A DNA stretch of 49,179 nucleotides, taken from the NCBI RefSeq assembly GCF_001517975.1, contig NZ_KQ950185.1:130158-179336 (forward strand). Direction: 5' to 3'. Below the pieces are notes generated by a model. It was not told where the DNA came from. It saw only the letters and a program-made list of their open reading frames with translations, and made no database searches. A program made the position numbers and the translations under genes. Every line of letters starts with the position of its first letter. Position 1 is the first letter of the stretch. This DNA is from Thermobifida cellulosilytica TB100. GTDB lineage: Bacteria; Actinomycetota; Actinomycetes; Streptosporangiales; Streptosporangiaceae. Positions 8,438 through 16,017 of this stretch are shown here, piece after piece.

Positions 8438-8753
8438 TCCCCGCCCCCGGGAGGAGGACGGCCGACAGGGCACGGTGCCTTTTCGGTGCCTGCTGCGGTC
8501 AGAAGGCCGGCCGCCGGCCGGTTCTCCGGCGGTGCGGGGAAACCGCAGGCGGAGGGATGCCGCTCCGCCCAGTGGCCGGGGCACCGATGTGGTGGCCCCA
8601 GGCCCACGTGGTTTCCCGGCTTCGGCTGGGCCCAGAGGCCCAGAACCGTTTGGGTCGGCGTAGCCCTGTGCTTTGACAGTCGGAATGCGTAAAATGCGGG
8701 CGCGTTCCCGTAGGTCCGCGGCCGCGGGCCGCGGTGGCAGAAAGCGCTGCACC
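8438..8753. other. 316-base intergenic stretch with one strong hairpin
   Basis: No supported gene. It holds a 7-bp GC stem (8511-8532, listed separately) and several overlapping GGCCGG palindromes. A TTGACA (8673-8678) and a TAAAAT (8690-8695) are both present but only 11 bases apart, so they do not make a normal promoter together. Confidence 0.5.
8511..8532 (+). terminator. GC-rich hairpin after the lipoprotein gene
   Basis: CCGCCGG and CCGGCGG form a perfect 7-bp stem around an 8-base loop, 74 bases after the lipoprotein stop. No T-run follows, which is common for actinobacterial terminators; a structural role is equally possible. Confidence 0.35.
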
Positions 8754-9764
8754 GTGACTCCAACTTCCTCTCCCCGACCGGATCCGGCCGACGGCCGCCG
8801 ATATCCGGACTCCCACCAGCCTCCTGTGGACGTGCCGCGTCCGGGAACAGCCGCGGACCTGACCTCCGAGTCGCTGCTGCGTCCCGCCAAGCGCCCCCCG
8901 AGCGAGGGGTGGCGGCGCCTGGTGTTCACGGCCAGCCACGGCCTGATCAACCCGGGCGAGTCCAAGGTGGAGCGGCGCCGCCGGGAACTGCGCGCCCTGG
9001 TGCGCGGCCCCGTGGTGGGCGGCCACCACCGGATCGCCGTGCTCAGCATGAAAGGCGGCGTCGGCAAGACCACCACCGCGGTCGGTCTCGGGTCGGTGCT
9101 GGCCGAAGAGCGCGGAGACCGGGTGATCGCGGTGGACGCCACCCCGCACGGGGGCACCCTCACCGAACGGCTGCACACCCAGTTGCGCACCCAGCGCACC
9201 GCCCGCGACCTGGTGGCCCACCGGGAGATCCTGAAACGCTACTCGGACGTGCGGAGCTTCACCGGGCAGGCGCCGTCCCGCCTGGAGTTCCTCTCCTCCG
9301 GTGCCGACCCCGACGCGCACCGGCCCCTCAGCGACGGCGACTACCGCCACATCGCGGGGATCGTGGAACGCTTCTACTCGATCTGCATCACCGACTGCGG
9401 GACCGGCATGCTGCACCCCGCGATGGGGGCGATCCTGGCATCGGCCGACCAGATCGTGGTGGTCTGCCCGCCCTCCGTGGACGGGGCGCGCAGCGCCTCC
9501 GCCACCCTGGACTGGCTGGAGACCAACGGACACGCCGCACTCGCCCGCTCCTGCGTGGCGGTCGTCTCCCGGGTCGGCAAGACCACGGGGATCGACCTCG
9601 ACCAGTTGGAACGCCACTTCTCCGACCGCTGCCGCCGGGTGCTGCGCATCCCCGAGGACCCGCACCTGGCGGAGGGCGGGCCGGTGGACCTGGCCCGGTT
9701 GCGCGACGCCACCCACCTGGCCTATCTGGAGCTGGCCGCCGAGGTCGCCTCAGTCTTCCGCTGA
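8754..9764 (+). CDS. ParA/MinD-like ATPase, ESX-associated (EspI-like) type
   Basis: This is a predicted cytoplasmic P-loop ATPase of the ParA/MinD class. The 336-aa protein has a Pro-rich disordered N-terminus (~1-60), a basic segment ERRRRELRALV (~80-90), and a deviant Walker A, MKGGVGKTTT (Met99-Thr108). It also has a switch-like VIAVDATPHGGTL and a Walker-B-like ITDCGTGMLHPAMG. Overall it resembles the MinD-like domain of EspI-type proteins near type VII secretion loci, yet no ESX gene is in the window. Here it probably plays the TadZ/CpaE positioning role for the pilus. The GTG at 8754 is preferred; the frame is open to 8673, but the extra residues are Arg-rich and unconvincing. Confidence 0.82.
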   Translation: MTPTSSPRPDPADGRRYPDSHQPPVDVPRPGTAADLTSESLLRPAKRPPSEGWRRLVFTASHGLINPGESKVERRRRELRALVRGPVVGGHHRIAVLSMKGGVGKTTTAVGLGSVLAEERGDRVIAVDATPHGGTLTERLHTQLRTQRTARDLVAHREILKRYSDVRSFTGQAPSRLEFLSSGADPDAHRPLSDGDYRHIAGIVERFYSICITDCGTGMLHPAMGAILASADQIVVVCPPSVDGARSASATLDWLETNGHAALARSCVAVVSRVGKTTGIDLDQLERHFSDRCRRVLRIPEDPHLAEGGPVDLARLRDATHLAYLELAAEVASVFR

Positions 9765-9840
9765 CCGCCGCCTCCGCTGGGCCCGCGGACCCACCTGGAA
9801 TTGGAGCCTAGGCTGCTATCCGCCCACAGGGGGCAATCCC

Positions 9841-9846
9841 TACAGT
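9841..9846 (+). promoter_or_regulatory. Possible -10 box of a leaderless transcript
   Basis: TACAGT lies seven bases before the ATG at 9854, so transcription would start at or next to the start codon. No Shine-Dalgarno sequence is visible before that ATG. No good -35 is seen at the matching distance, so this is tentative. Confidence 0.35.
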
Positions 9847-9853
9847 CCCCGGC

Positions 9854-11185
9854 ATGCGTTGGCCCCGAAGCGACCGCGGCGGCAGCCTCATCGAGTACGC
9901 CGCCGTCCTGCTGCTCGTCTGCGCGATCGCGGCGGCCGTCGCCGTGGTGGCGCTGCCCCGCCCTGTGGCGGACGGCCTCGCCCGCGCTGTCTGCCTGGCC
10001 CTGCGGCTCGACGGCTGCGAAGCGTCCACCGAGGCCGCCGACGCCGACTACGAGCCCGAGCGCTGCCTGCAGACCCGCATGACGGACGTGTCGGGCTACC
10101 AGGTCGAGGTCGTCGTCACCCTGGGCGAGGAGTTCTCGTTCATCACCGAGTCGTTCTCCGACGGCGAGACCCGTGTAACCCTCGTGGACACGGCCAAACT
10201 GGAAGCCTCCCTGGGGGCGGGCGCCAGCCTCAACGTGACCAGGGCGTTCCAGCTCGGCGCGGAGGTCAGCGTCGGCGGCGGCCTGAGCGTGCCCAACGGC
10301 AGCACCTGGGTCTTCGACAGTCCGGAGGAGGCCGAGCAGCTCATGGACGACCTGCGTACCCGGCAGCGGATCGACATCACCAAGAGCGTCAGCCCGATCA
10401 TCGGCTGGGGGGTCGACCTGATCTGGGGGCCCGACATCCCCGCCCCGGACATCGTCCGGACCGGGGTGGAGGCCGAGCTGGGCGTCGACGGCCACGCCGG
10501 ACTCAACGTCGGCAACGAACGCAAGCGGAACGGTGACAAGGACAGCGGCGAGGGTGTCCAGGGCTGGTCGCTCAGCCCCAAACTGCAGGTGCAGGGCGCG
10601 GTCGGGGTGACGGCGGCGCTCACCGAGTCCGTGGACTCCCGCGACGGGAGCGTGTCCACCACGTACTCGCTCGGCGGCACGGCGAGCATCGGCGCGGACT
10701 GGGTCGTCGACGACTGGAAGCCCAGCGGGGAGCGCACCGGCACGATGACCGTCACCCGCGACGCCGAGGGGCGGATCACCGGGGTGGAACTGGTCCAGCT
10801 CGCCGCGGACGGCTCGGGGGTCACGATGACCACCACCGAGTTGGCGGTGGAGACCGCCGAGGAGCGCGCCATGGTCGAGGAGTGGATGGGCTGGGTCGTC
10901 GACGACCAGGTGCTTCCGCTGACCTGGGACTCGCTGGCCCCCACCGAGCTGGGGGACGATCCGGGACCGTTCGAGCGGTGGCTGTTCGAGGAGGGGCGGA
11001 CCTCGCGGGTGCGCTACGACGACGACAGCAACATCCACGAGTTGAGCGGCAACGTCAAGCTCGGGGTGAGCCTGGGACTGGGCGGCACCTGGGGGGACGA
11101 ATCGCTGACGGTGGTCGGCGCCGAGTACCTGGGCGCTCCCGTGAACGGCACCCGCCTGTACGTCCCCTACGAGACCTGCGCCTGA
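9854..11185 (+). CDS. 443-aa secreted protein with an Flp-pilin-type N-terminus
   Basis: Residues 7-40 read DRG|GSLIEYAAVLLLV and on into a hydrophobic helix. This is a class III prepilin signal with cleavage after Gly9, Glu at +5 and Tyr at +6, closely matching the pilin at 4213. A VCL...GC cysteine pair (~52-62) follows, as in the hydrolase at 6967. The remaining ~380 residues are rich in alternating Gly/Ser/Val strands (for example ASLGAGASLNV, GAEVSVGGGLSV) and end in a lone Cys. This suggests a large beta-structure; I recognise no family. It could be an adhesin, a pilus-tip protein or an effector. It precedes a small membrane protein gene by 9 bases. No ribosome binding site is evident. 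Confidence 0.8.
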   Translation: MRWPRSDRGGSLIEYAAVLLLVCAIAAAVAVVALPRPVADGLARAVCLALRLDGCEASTEAADADYEPERCLQTRMTDVSGYQVEVVVTLGEEFSFITESFSDGETRVTLVDTAKLEASLGAGASLNVTRAFQLGAEVSVGGGLSVPNGSTWVFDSPEEAEQLMDDLRTRQRIDITKSVSPIIGWGVDLIWGPDIPAPDIVRTGVEAELGVDGHAGLNVGNERKRNGDKDSGEGVQGWSLSPKLQVQGAVGVTAALTESVDSRDGSVSTTYSLGGTASIGADWVVDDWKPSGERTGTMTVTRDAEGRITGVELVQLAADGSGVTMTTTELAVETAEERAMVEEWMGWVVDDQVLPLTWDSLAPTELGDDPGPFERWLFEEGRTSRVRYDDDSNIHELSGNVKLGVSLGLGGTWGDESLTVVGAEYLGAPVNGTRLYVPYETCA

Positions 11186-11194
11186 GGAGGCGAC

Positions 11195-11578
11195 GTGAAC
11201 CTGGTGGTCTGCTGGCTGGTCGGCCTGGTGGCGTGGTTCGTCTGCAACACCGCGGGAGCGGGGGTGATCCTGCGGGCCGCGCCCGCCGAGCAGTTGTCCT
11301 CCTTCGACGGGGTCGTGCTGTGGTACGGCTCCTCCGGCTTCGTCTGCGCTCTCGTCGCCGCGGCCCTGGCCGCCCTGGTGCACCGCGGCCCGCACCGCGA
11401 CCGCGGGGTCCGCGACGCCGCGGCGTCCCTGGGTGCGCCGGTGGCAGCGCTCCTCGTCGACTCCGCCCTCGTGGCGTCGCGGCCTTCGCCCGACTGGGAC
11501 CTGTTCCTGGCTCCCGCGTCGCTGTCCCTGGCCGGTGCGGTCGCCGGGTGGCTGCTGGGGCGGGCGCTGCGCCCCTGA
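11195..11578 (+). CDS. Small four-helix membrane protein
   Basis: A 127-aa protein with about four hydrophobic helices (~3-27, 38-60, 75-92, 103-122) joined by short polar loops, one with a His/Arg cluster (HRGPHRDRG). No family is recognised. The GTG at 11195 has GAGGAGG just upstream, overlapping the end of the preceding gene, so it is probably co-translated with the pilin-tagged 443-aa protein and may serve it, for instance as a chaperone or immunity-like partner. That link rests on position only. It converges with the ABC transporter gene that ends at 11610. Confidence 0.72.
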   Translation: MNLVVCWLVGLVAWFVCNTAGAGVILRAAPAEQLSSFDGVVLWYGSSGFVCALVAAALAALVHRGPHRDRGVRDAAASLGAPVAALLVDSALVASRPSPDWDLFLAPASLSLAGAVAGWLLGRALRP

Positions 11579-11609
11579 GCGGTGCCGATGCCCCGCGGTC
11601 CCCGGCCGC

Positions 11610-13748
11610 TCAGGCGTGGTGGCAGGCGACCTGGTGGTCGGCGTCCCCGAGCCTGCGCGGCCGGGGAGGCTGCGTCTCGCAGCGCCGCCGGTCCGTTTCG
11701 GTCAGGGACAGGTACCGGGGGCATCGGGTCCGGAACCGGCACCCCGACGGGGCCGCGGCGGGGTCGGGCGGCTCGGCGGCCGCGACGGCGCGGGCGGCTC
11801 GGCGGTCCGTTGCGGGCTCGGGAACGGGCACCGCGGCCAGCAGCGCCTGGGTGTAGGGGTGGCGGGGGGCGGTGTAGACCGACTCCGTGTCGCCGATCTC
11901 CACGAGCACGCCCCGGTGCATGACGGCGACCCGGTCGGCGATGTGCCGGACCACCGCCAGGTCGTGCGCGACGACCAGGCAGGACAGTCCCAGTCGGGCG
12001 CGCAGCTCCGCGAGCAGGGCGAGGATGCCGGCGCGCACGGACACGTCCAGTGCCGACACCGGCTCGTCCAGCAGCAGCAGCCGGGGTTGCAGGGCGATGG
12101 CGCGGGCGATGCCGACCCTCTGGCGCTCCCCTCCGGACAGTTGGGCCGGGCGGCGCCGCGCGTGGGAGTCGTCCAGGCCGACCAGGGCCAGCAGTTCCCG
12201 GACCCGGTGCGGGACCTGCCTGCGGGGGTGGCGGTGGACGCGCAGCGGTTCGGCGACGATCTCGGCGACCGTCATGCGCGGGTCCAGGGCCTCGGACGAG
12301 TCCTGGAGGACGACCTGGAGGTCGCGGCGGAGGGCGAACCGCTGCTTCGGGGTGAGCGTGCCGGTGTCGCGGCCCAGCACCGTGATCCTGCCGTGGTCGG
12401 GACGGGTCAGTTCGAGGATTTCGGTGAGGACGGTGGTCTTGCCCGCGCCGGACTCCCCCACCAGGGCCAGGGTCTCGTGTTCGCGCAGGTCGAAGCTGAT
12501 CCCGTCGACGGCCCGCACGGTGCCCACCCGGCGTCTGAGGAGTGTTCCGCCGTGCAGCGGGTGGTGTTTGACGAGGTTGTCGACGGCCAGCACGACGGGC
12601 CGCCGGTCCCTGGGGGCCGGTGCGGCGGGCCGGGGGTGTTCGGGGGGCGGGTAGAGGTCGGCCGGGGTCCAGCCGCGGGCGGTGATCTCTGCGGTGCGGT
12701 GGCAGGCCGCGCGGTGCCCGGGGTCGTGGGGGGCGGGGTCCACCGGCAGCAGTGCGGGCGGGTCGGTGCCGCAGCGCGGGAGTGCGACGGGGCAGCGCGG
12801 CGCGAACGGGCAGCCGCGGTGCGGCTCGGTGGGCGGCGGCGGTGTCCCCGGGATGGGGGTCGGCGGCACGGGGTCGGGGGTGTCCACGCGCGGGAGGGCG
12901 CCCAGCAGGCCCATGGTGTAGGGCATGCGGGGGCGGCGGTACACCTGGGCCACGGTTCCCGTCTCCACCGGGCGTCCGGCGTACATGACCAGCACCCGGT
13001 CGGCGATCTCCGCCACCACGCCGAGGTCGTGGGTGATCACGACGATCGCGGTGCCGGTCTCGCGGCGGACCGCGGCGAGCAGGTCGAGGATCTGGGCCTG
13101 GACGGTGGTGTCCAGGGCGGTGGTGGGTTCGTCGCAGAGGATGACGTCGGGGTCGTTGGCCAGCGCCATGGCGATCATGACGCGCTGGCGCATTCCTCCG
13201 GAGAGTTCGTGGGGGAAGGAGTCGACGCGGCGGTCGGCGTCGGGGATGCCGACCCTGCGCAGGAGTGCCACGGCACGGTCCCGGGCCTGTCTCCGGGAGA
13301 GCCGGGGCTGGTGGAGTCGGACGGCTTCGGCCAACTGGGAGCCGACGGTGCGGACCGGGGTGAGCGCCGCCAGCGGGTCCTGGAAGACCATGGAGACGGT
13401 GCTGCCGCGCACCGCGGCGAGTCTCCGCTCGTCGAGGCCGAGGAGTTCCTGTCCGTTGAGCCGGATCGAGCCGGACACCCGGGCGTGGTCGGGCAGCAGT
13501 CCCGGTACGGCCAGGGCGGCGGCCGACTTCCCGGCTCCGGACTCTCCGACGACGCCCAGGATCTCGCCGCGGTGCAGCCGGTAGCTGAGGCCGCGCACCG
13601 CTCGCACGTCGCCGCCGGGACCGGTTCCGGGGAAGGTGACGTGGAGGTCCTCGACGCACAGCACGGGCTCGCCCGGCGGGCGCGTGGGGGTCGTCTCGGG
13701 CGGAGACGCCGGTTCGGGGTGCGTCTCGGTTCCGGTCACGGTGTGCAT
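11610..13748 (-). CDS. Fused dual-ATPase protein of a peptide/nickel ABC importer
   Basis: This 712-aa cytoplasmic protein holds both nucleotide-binding domains of an Opp/Dpp-type importer in one chain. Domain 1 (~28-330) has Walker A GESGAGKSA, signature LSGGMRQRV and Walker B VILCDEPTTALD. It is followed by the Cys-rich oligopeptide C-terminal motif (CPFAPRCP). Domain 2 (~385-700) has GESGAGKTT, LSGGERQRVGIAR and LLLLDEPVSALD, then CRFRTRCP. All motifs look intact. The ATG at 13748 gives an acidic 25-residue leader; the frame continues upstream only as a shadow of the permease gene. It lies 92 bases after the permease gene and is likely in one operon with it. The substrate is unknown. Confidence 0.9.
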   Translation of the reverse strand: MHTVTGTETHPEPASPPETTPTRPPGEPVLCVEDLHVTFPGTGPGGDVRAVRGLSYRLHRGEILGVVGESGAGKSAAALAVPGLLPDHARVSGSIRLNGQELLGLDERRLAAVRGSTVSMVFQDPLAALTPVRTVGSQLAEAVRLHQPRLSRRQARDRAVALLRRVGIPDADRRVDSFPHELSGGMRQRVMIAMALANDPDVILCDEPTTALDTTVQAQILDLLAAVRRETGTAIVVITHDLGVVAEIADRVLVMYAGRPVETGTVAQVYRRPRMPYTMGLLGALPRVDTPDPVPPTPIPGTPPPPTEPHRGCPFAPRCPVALPRCGTDPPALLPVDPAPHDPGHRAACHRTAEITARGWTPADLYPPPEHPRPAAPAPRDRRPVVLAVDNLVKHHPLHGGTLLRRRVGTVRAVDGISFDLREHETLALVGESGAGKTTVLTEILELTRPDHGRITVLGRDTGTLTPKQRFALRRDLQVVLQDSSEALDPRMTVAEIVAEPLRVHRHPRRQVPHRVRELLALVGLDDSHARRRPAQLSGGERQRVGIARAIALQPRLLLLDEPVSALDVSVRAGILALLAELRARLGLSCLVVAHDLAVVRHIADRVAVMHRGVLVEIGDTESVYTAPRHPYTQALLAAVPVPEPATDRRAARAVAAAEPPDPAAAPSGCRFRTRCPRYLSLTETDRRRCETQPPRPRRLGDADHQVACHHA

Positions 13749-13840
13749 CCTAGACCGTGGCCGCTGCGGCGGTCCCGGCCCGGAGAGGGCTGCCCGTCCG
13801 GGGCCTGCGGGGTGGTCGGCCTGCCGTCGGGACGCCGCGT

Positions 13841-14746
13841 TCAGAGGCGGGGGGCGGGGGTGTCGCGGGTGAGGGCGTCGTGGAGGCCCTCGCCGAGGAG
13901 GTTGACGGCCAGGACGAGGAGGACGAGCAGTCCGGTGCAGAAGCCGAACATCCAGGGGTGGGTGGTGGCGTACCGGGTGCCGTCGGCGATGAGGGTGCCC
14001 AGGGAGACGTCGGGCGGCTGCACGCCCAGTCCGACGTAGGACAGTCCCGTCTCGGCGATGACCGCGGCGCTGACGTTGACGGTGACGTCCGCGACGAGCA
14101 GCGCGGACAGGTTCGGCAGGAGGTGGCGGACGATGATGGCGGTGGGGGACGCTCCCAGGTAGCGGGCGGCTCGGACGTACTCGCGTCGGCGCAGCGAGCG
14201 GGTGGCCCCCCGCACCATCCGGGCGGTGACCATCCAGCCGAACGCGGCGAGCAGCAGGACGAGGGCGAGCCAGCCGCCCCGCTCGGCCACGGGGAACAGC
14301 ACGGCCAGGACGAGCAGGGGCGGCACGACCAGGGCCAGGTCGGTGAGCCAGGTCAGCACCCGGTCGGGCAGCCCGGGAAAGTATCCGGAGACCGCGCCCA
14401 CGACCGCGGCGGCCGCGGTGGTGAGCACCGCGACGAGCAGCCCGATCACCAGCGACTTGCGCAGCCCCACCAGGGTGACGACGTACAGGTCGCGGCCGGT
14501 GGCGTCGGTGCCGAACCAGTGCCGGGGCGAGGGCGGCTGCAGGAAGCTGGTGTGGTCGCGTTCGGTGAACCCCCACGGCGCGGCGAGGGGGCCGAGCCAG
14601 GCCAGCAGGGCCAGGAGGGCCAGCAGGACCGCTCCGGCGAGGACGCGGGGGCGGCGCAGCAGCGCGGGGGGCGCCGCGGACCGGCGGCCGGGCGGGCGCG
14701 CAGGGGTCTCGTACGGCAGGGTGCCGGACGTTCCCGGCCTGGGCAT
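13841..14746 (-). CDS. DppC/OppC-type ABC permease
   Basis: Membrane subunit of a peptide-type importer. The 301-aa protein has an N-terminal helix (~33-52) and the family segment HWFGTDATGRDLYVV. Five further helices enclose the EAA loop, AARYLGASPTAIIVRHLLPN. The ATG at 14746 has a GAAGGAG ribosome binding site. Opp/Dpp importers normally need a second permease (DppB) and a binding protein; neither is present. The upstream neighbour is an aldo/keto reductase. Either the partners lie elsewhere, or the protein pairs with itself, or the operon has lost genes. Confidence 0.9.
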   Translation of the reverse strand: MPRPGTSGTLPYETPARPPGRRSAAPPALLRRPRVLAGAVLLALLALLAWLGPLAAPWGFTERDHTSFLQPPSPRHWFGTDATGRDLYVVTLVGLRKSLVIGLLVAVLTTAAAAVVGAVSGYFPGLPDRVLTWLTDLALVVPPLLVLAVLFPVAERGGWLALVLLLAAFGWMVTARMVRGATRSLRRREYVRAARYLGASPTAIIVRHLLPNLSALLVADVTVNVSAAVIAETGLSYVGLGVQPPDVSLGTLIADGTRYATTHPWMFGFCTGLLVLLVLAVNLLGEGLHDALTRDTPAPRL

Positions 14747-14796
14747 GCTCGTCTCCTTCCCCGGAGCGCCTCCCGCGCGGGCGGTCGGCGGCGCGG

Positions 14797-15870
14797 TCAG
14801 GCGTGGCTGGAGGTGCGCCAGATGTTGACGCCGATGTCGGAGGCGTACCGGTCGATCTCGGCCAGTTCGGTGTCGGTGAACTCCGGGGACCGCACCGCCG
14901 CGACGCTCTCCTCGAGCTGCCGGACGCTGCTGGCTCCGATGAGCGCGGAGGTCACCCTGGGGTCGCGCAGGGTCCAGGCGATCGCCATCTGGGCGAGGCT
15001 CTGCCCGCGGCGCGCCGCGATCTCGTTGAGGGCGCGGATGCGGGCGAGGTTGTCCTCGGTGAGCCAGTCCGGGGAGAGGGACTTGCCCGCCGCGGCGCGG
15101 GAGTCGGCGGGGACGCCGTCGAGGTACTTGTCGGTGAGCATGCCCTGGGCCAGCGGGGAGAAGACGATGCAGCCGATCCCCTCGTCCTCGAGGGTGTCGA
15201 GGAGGCCCTCCTCGATCCACCGGTTGACCATGGAGTAGGAGGGCTGGTGGATGAGGAGCGGGGTGCCCATCTGCCGGAGGATCGCCGCGGCCTCGACGGT
15301 GTGCTGCGGGGAGTAGGAGGAGATGCCCGCGTACAGCGCCTTTCCGGAGCGCACCGCGGTGTCGAGTGCCGACATGGTCTCCTCCAGCGGGGTGGAGGGG
15401 TCGTAGCGGTGGCTGTAGAAGATGTCGACGTGGTCCAGGCCCATGCGCGCCAGCGACTGGTCGAGGCTGGCCAGCAGGTACTTGCGGGAGCCGCCGTCGC
15501 CGTAGGGGCCGGGCCACATGCCCCACCCGGCCTTGGTGGAGATCACCAGTTCGTCGCGGTAGGCGCGGAAGTCCTCCCGCAGGATGCGGCCGAAGTTGAG
15601 TTCGGCGGCGCCGGGCGGCGGGCCGTAGTTGTTGGCCAGGTCGAAGTGGGTGATGCCCAGGTCGAAGGCGCGCCGCAGGATGGCGCGCTGGGTCTCCAGG
15701 GGGCGGTCGTCCCCGAAGTTGTGCCACAGTCCGAGCGAGATCGCGGGCAGGTCGAGTCCGCTGCGTCCGGTCCTGCGGTACGGCATGCGGCCGTCGTAGC
15801 GCTGCGGGTCCGCCCGGTGGATCCCGGCGGAGGGAACGTCGATCCGGGGAACGTCACCTCTGTGCACCAT
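14797..15870 (-). CDS. Aldo/keto reductase, YghZ (L-glyceraldehyde 3-phosphate reductase) type
   Basis: An NADPH-dependent aldehyde reductase of the AKR14-like group. The 357-aa protein has the YghZ-type run SLGLWHNFGDD, HFDLANNYGPPPGAAELNFG with the catalytic Asp and Tyr, ISTKAGWGMWPGPYGDGGSR with the Lys, IFYSHRYDP with the His, and the cofactor segment SALIGASSVRQLEE. YghZ itself detoxifies L-glyceraldehyde 3-phosphate and methylglyoxal; the substrate here is inferred by similarity. The ATG at 15870 is kept because the segment before MPYRRTG (ADPQRYDGR) also resembles the start of the E. coli protein. It precedes the ABC permease by 50 bases on the same strand. Confidence 0.92.
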   Translation of the reverse strand: MVHRGDVPRIDVPSAGIHRADPQRYDGRMPYRRTGRSGLDLPAISLGLWHNFGDDRPLETQRAILRRAFDLGITHFDLANNYGPPPGAAELNFGRILREDFRAYRDELVISTKAGWGMWPGPYGDGGSRKYLLASLDQSLARMGLDHVDIFYSHRYDPSTPLEETMSALDTAVRSGKALYAGISSYSPQHTVEAAAILRQMGTPLLIHQPSYSMVNRWIEEGLLDTLEDEGIGCIVFSPLAQGMLTDKYLDGVPADSRAAAGKSLSPDWLTEDNLARIRALNEIAARRGQSLAQMAIAWTLRDPRVTSALIGASSVRQLEESVAAVRSPEFTDTELAEIDRYASDIGVNIWRTSSHA

Positions 15871-16017
15871 GGGAGCGATCCTGCCATGTTCCGTCCCGCC
15901 GGGCGGGCGGCCCCGCCGCGGTTTGAACGTTTCGAGGGCCGCCCGGGGCGGGGGGTTGGCGGTGGCCGTCCCGGTCCGCGCCGTCGGCGGGAGGGGCCGG
16001 GGCGCGGGCCGGGCGGT

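Noticed and set aside
8673-8695. TTGACA and TAAAAT as a promoter for the ATPase gene
   Set aside because: The two boxes are only 11 bases apart, too close for a sigma-70 type promoter.
14747-14796. Remnant of a missing dppB gene between the reductase and the permease
   Set aside because: The gap is only 50 bases and contains the permease ribosome binding site; no permease fragments are seen.
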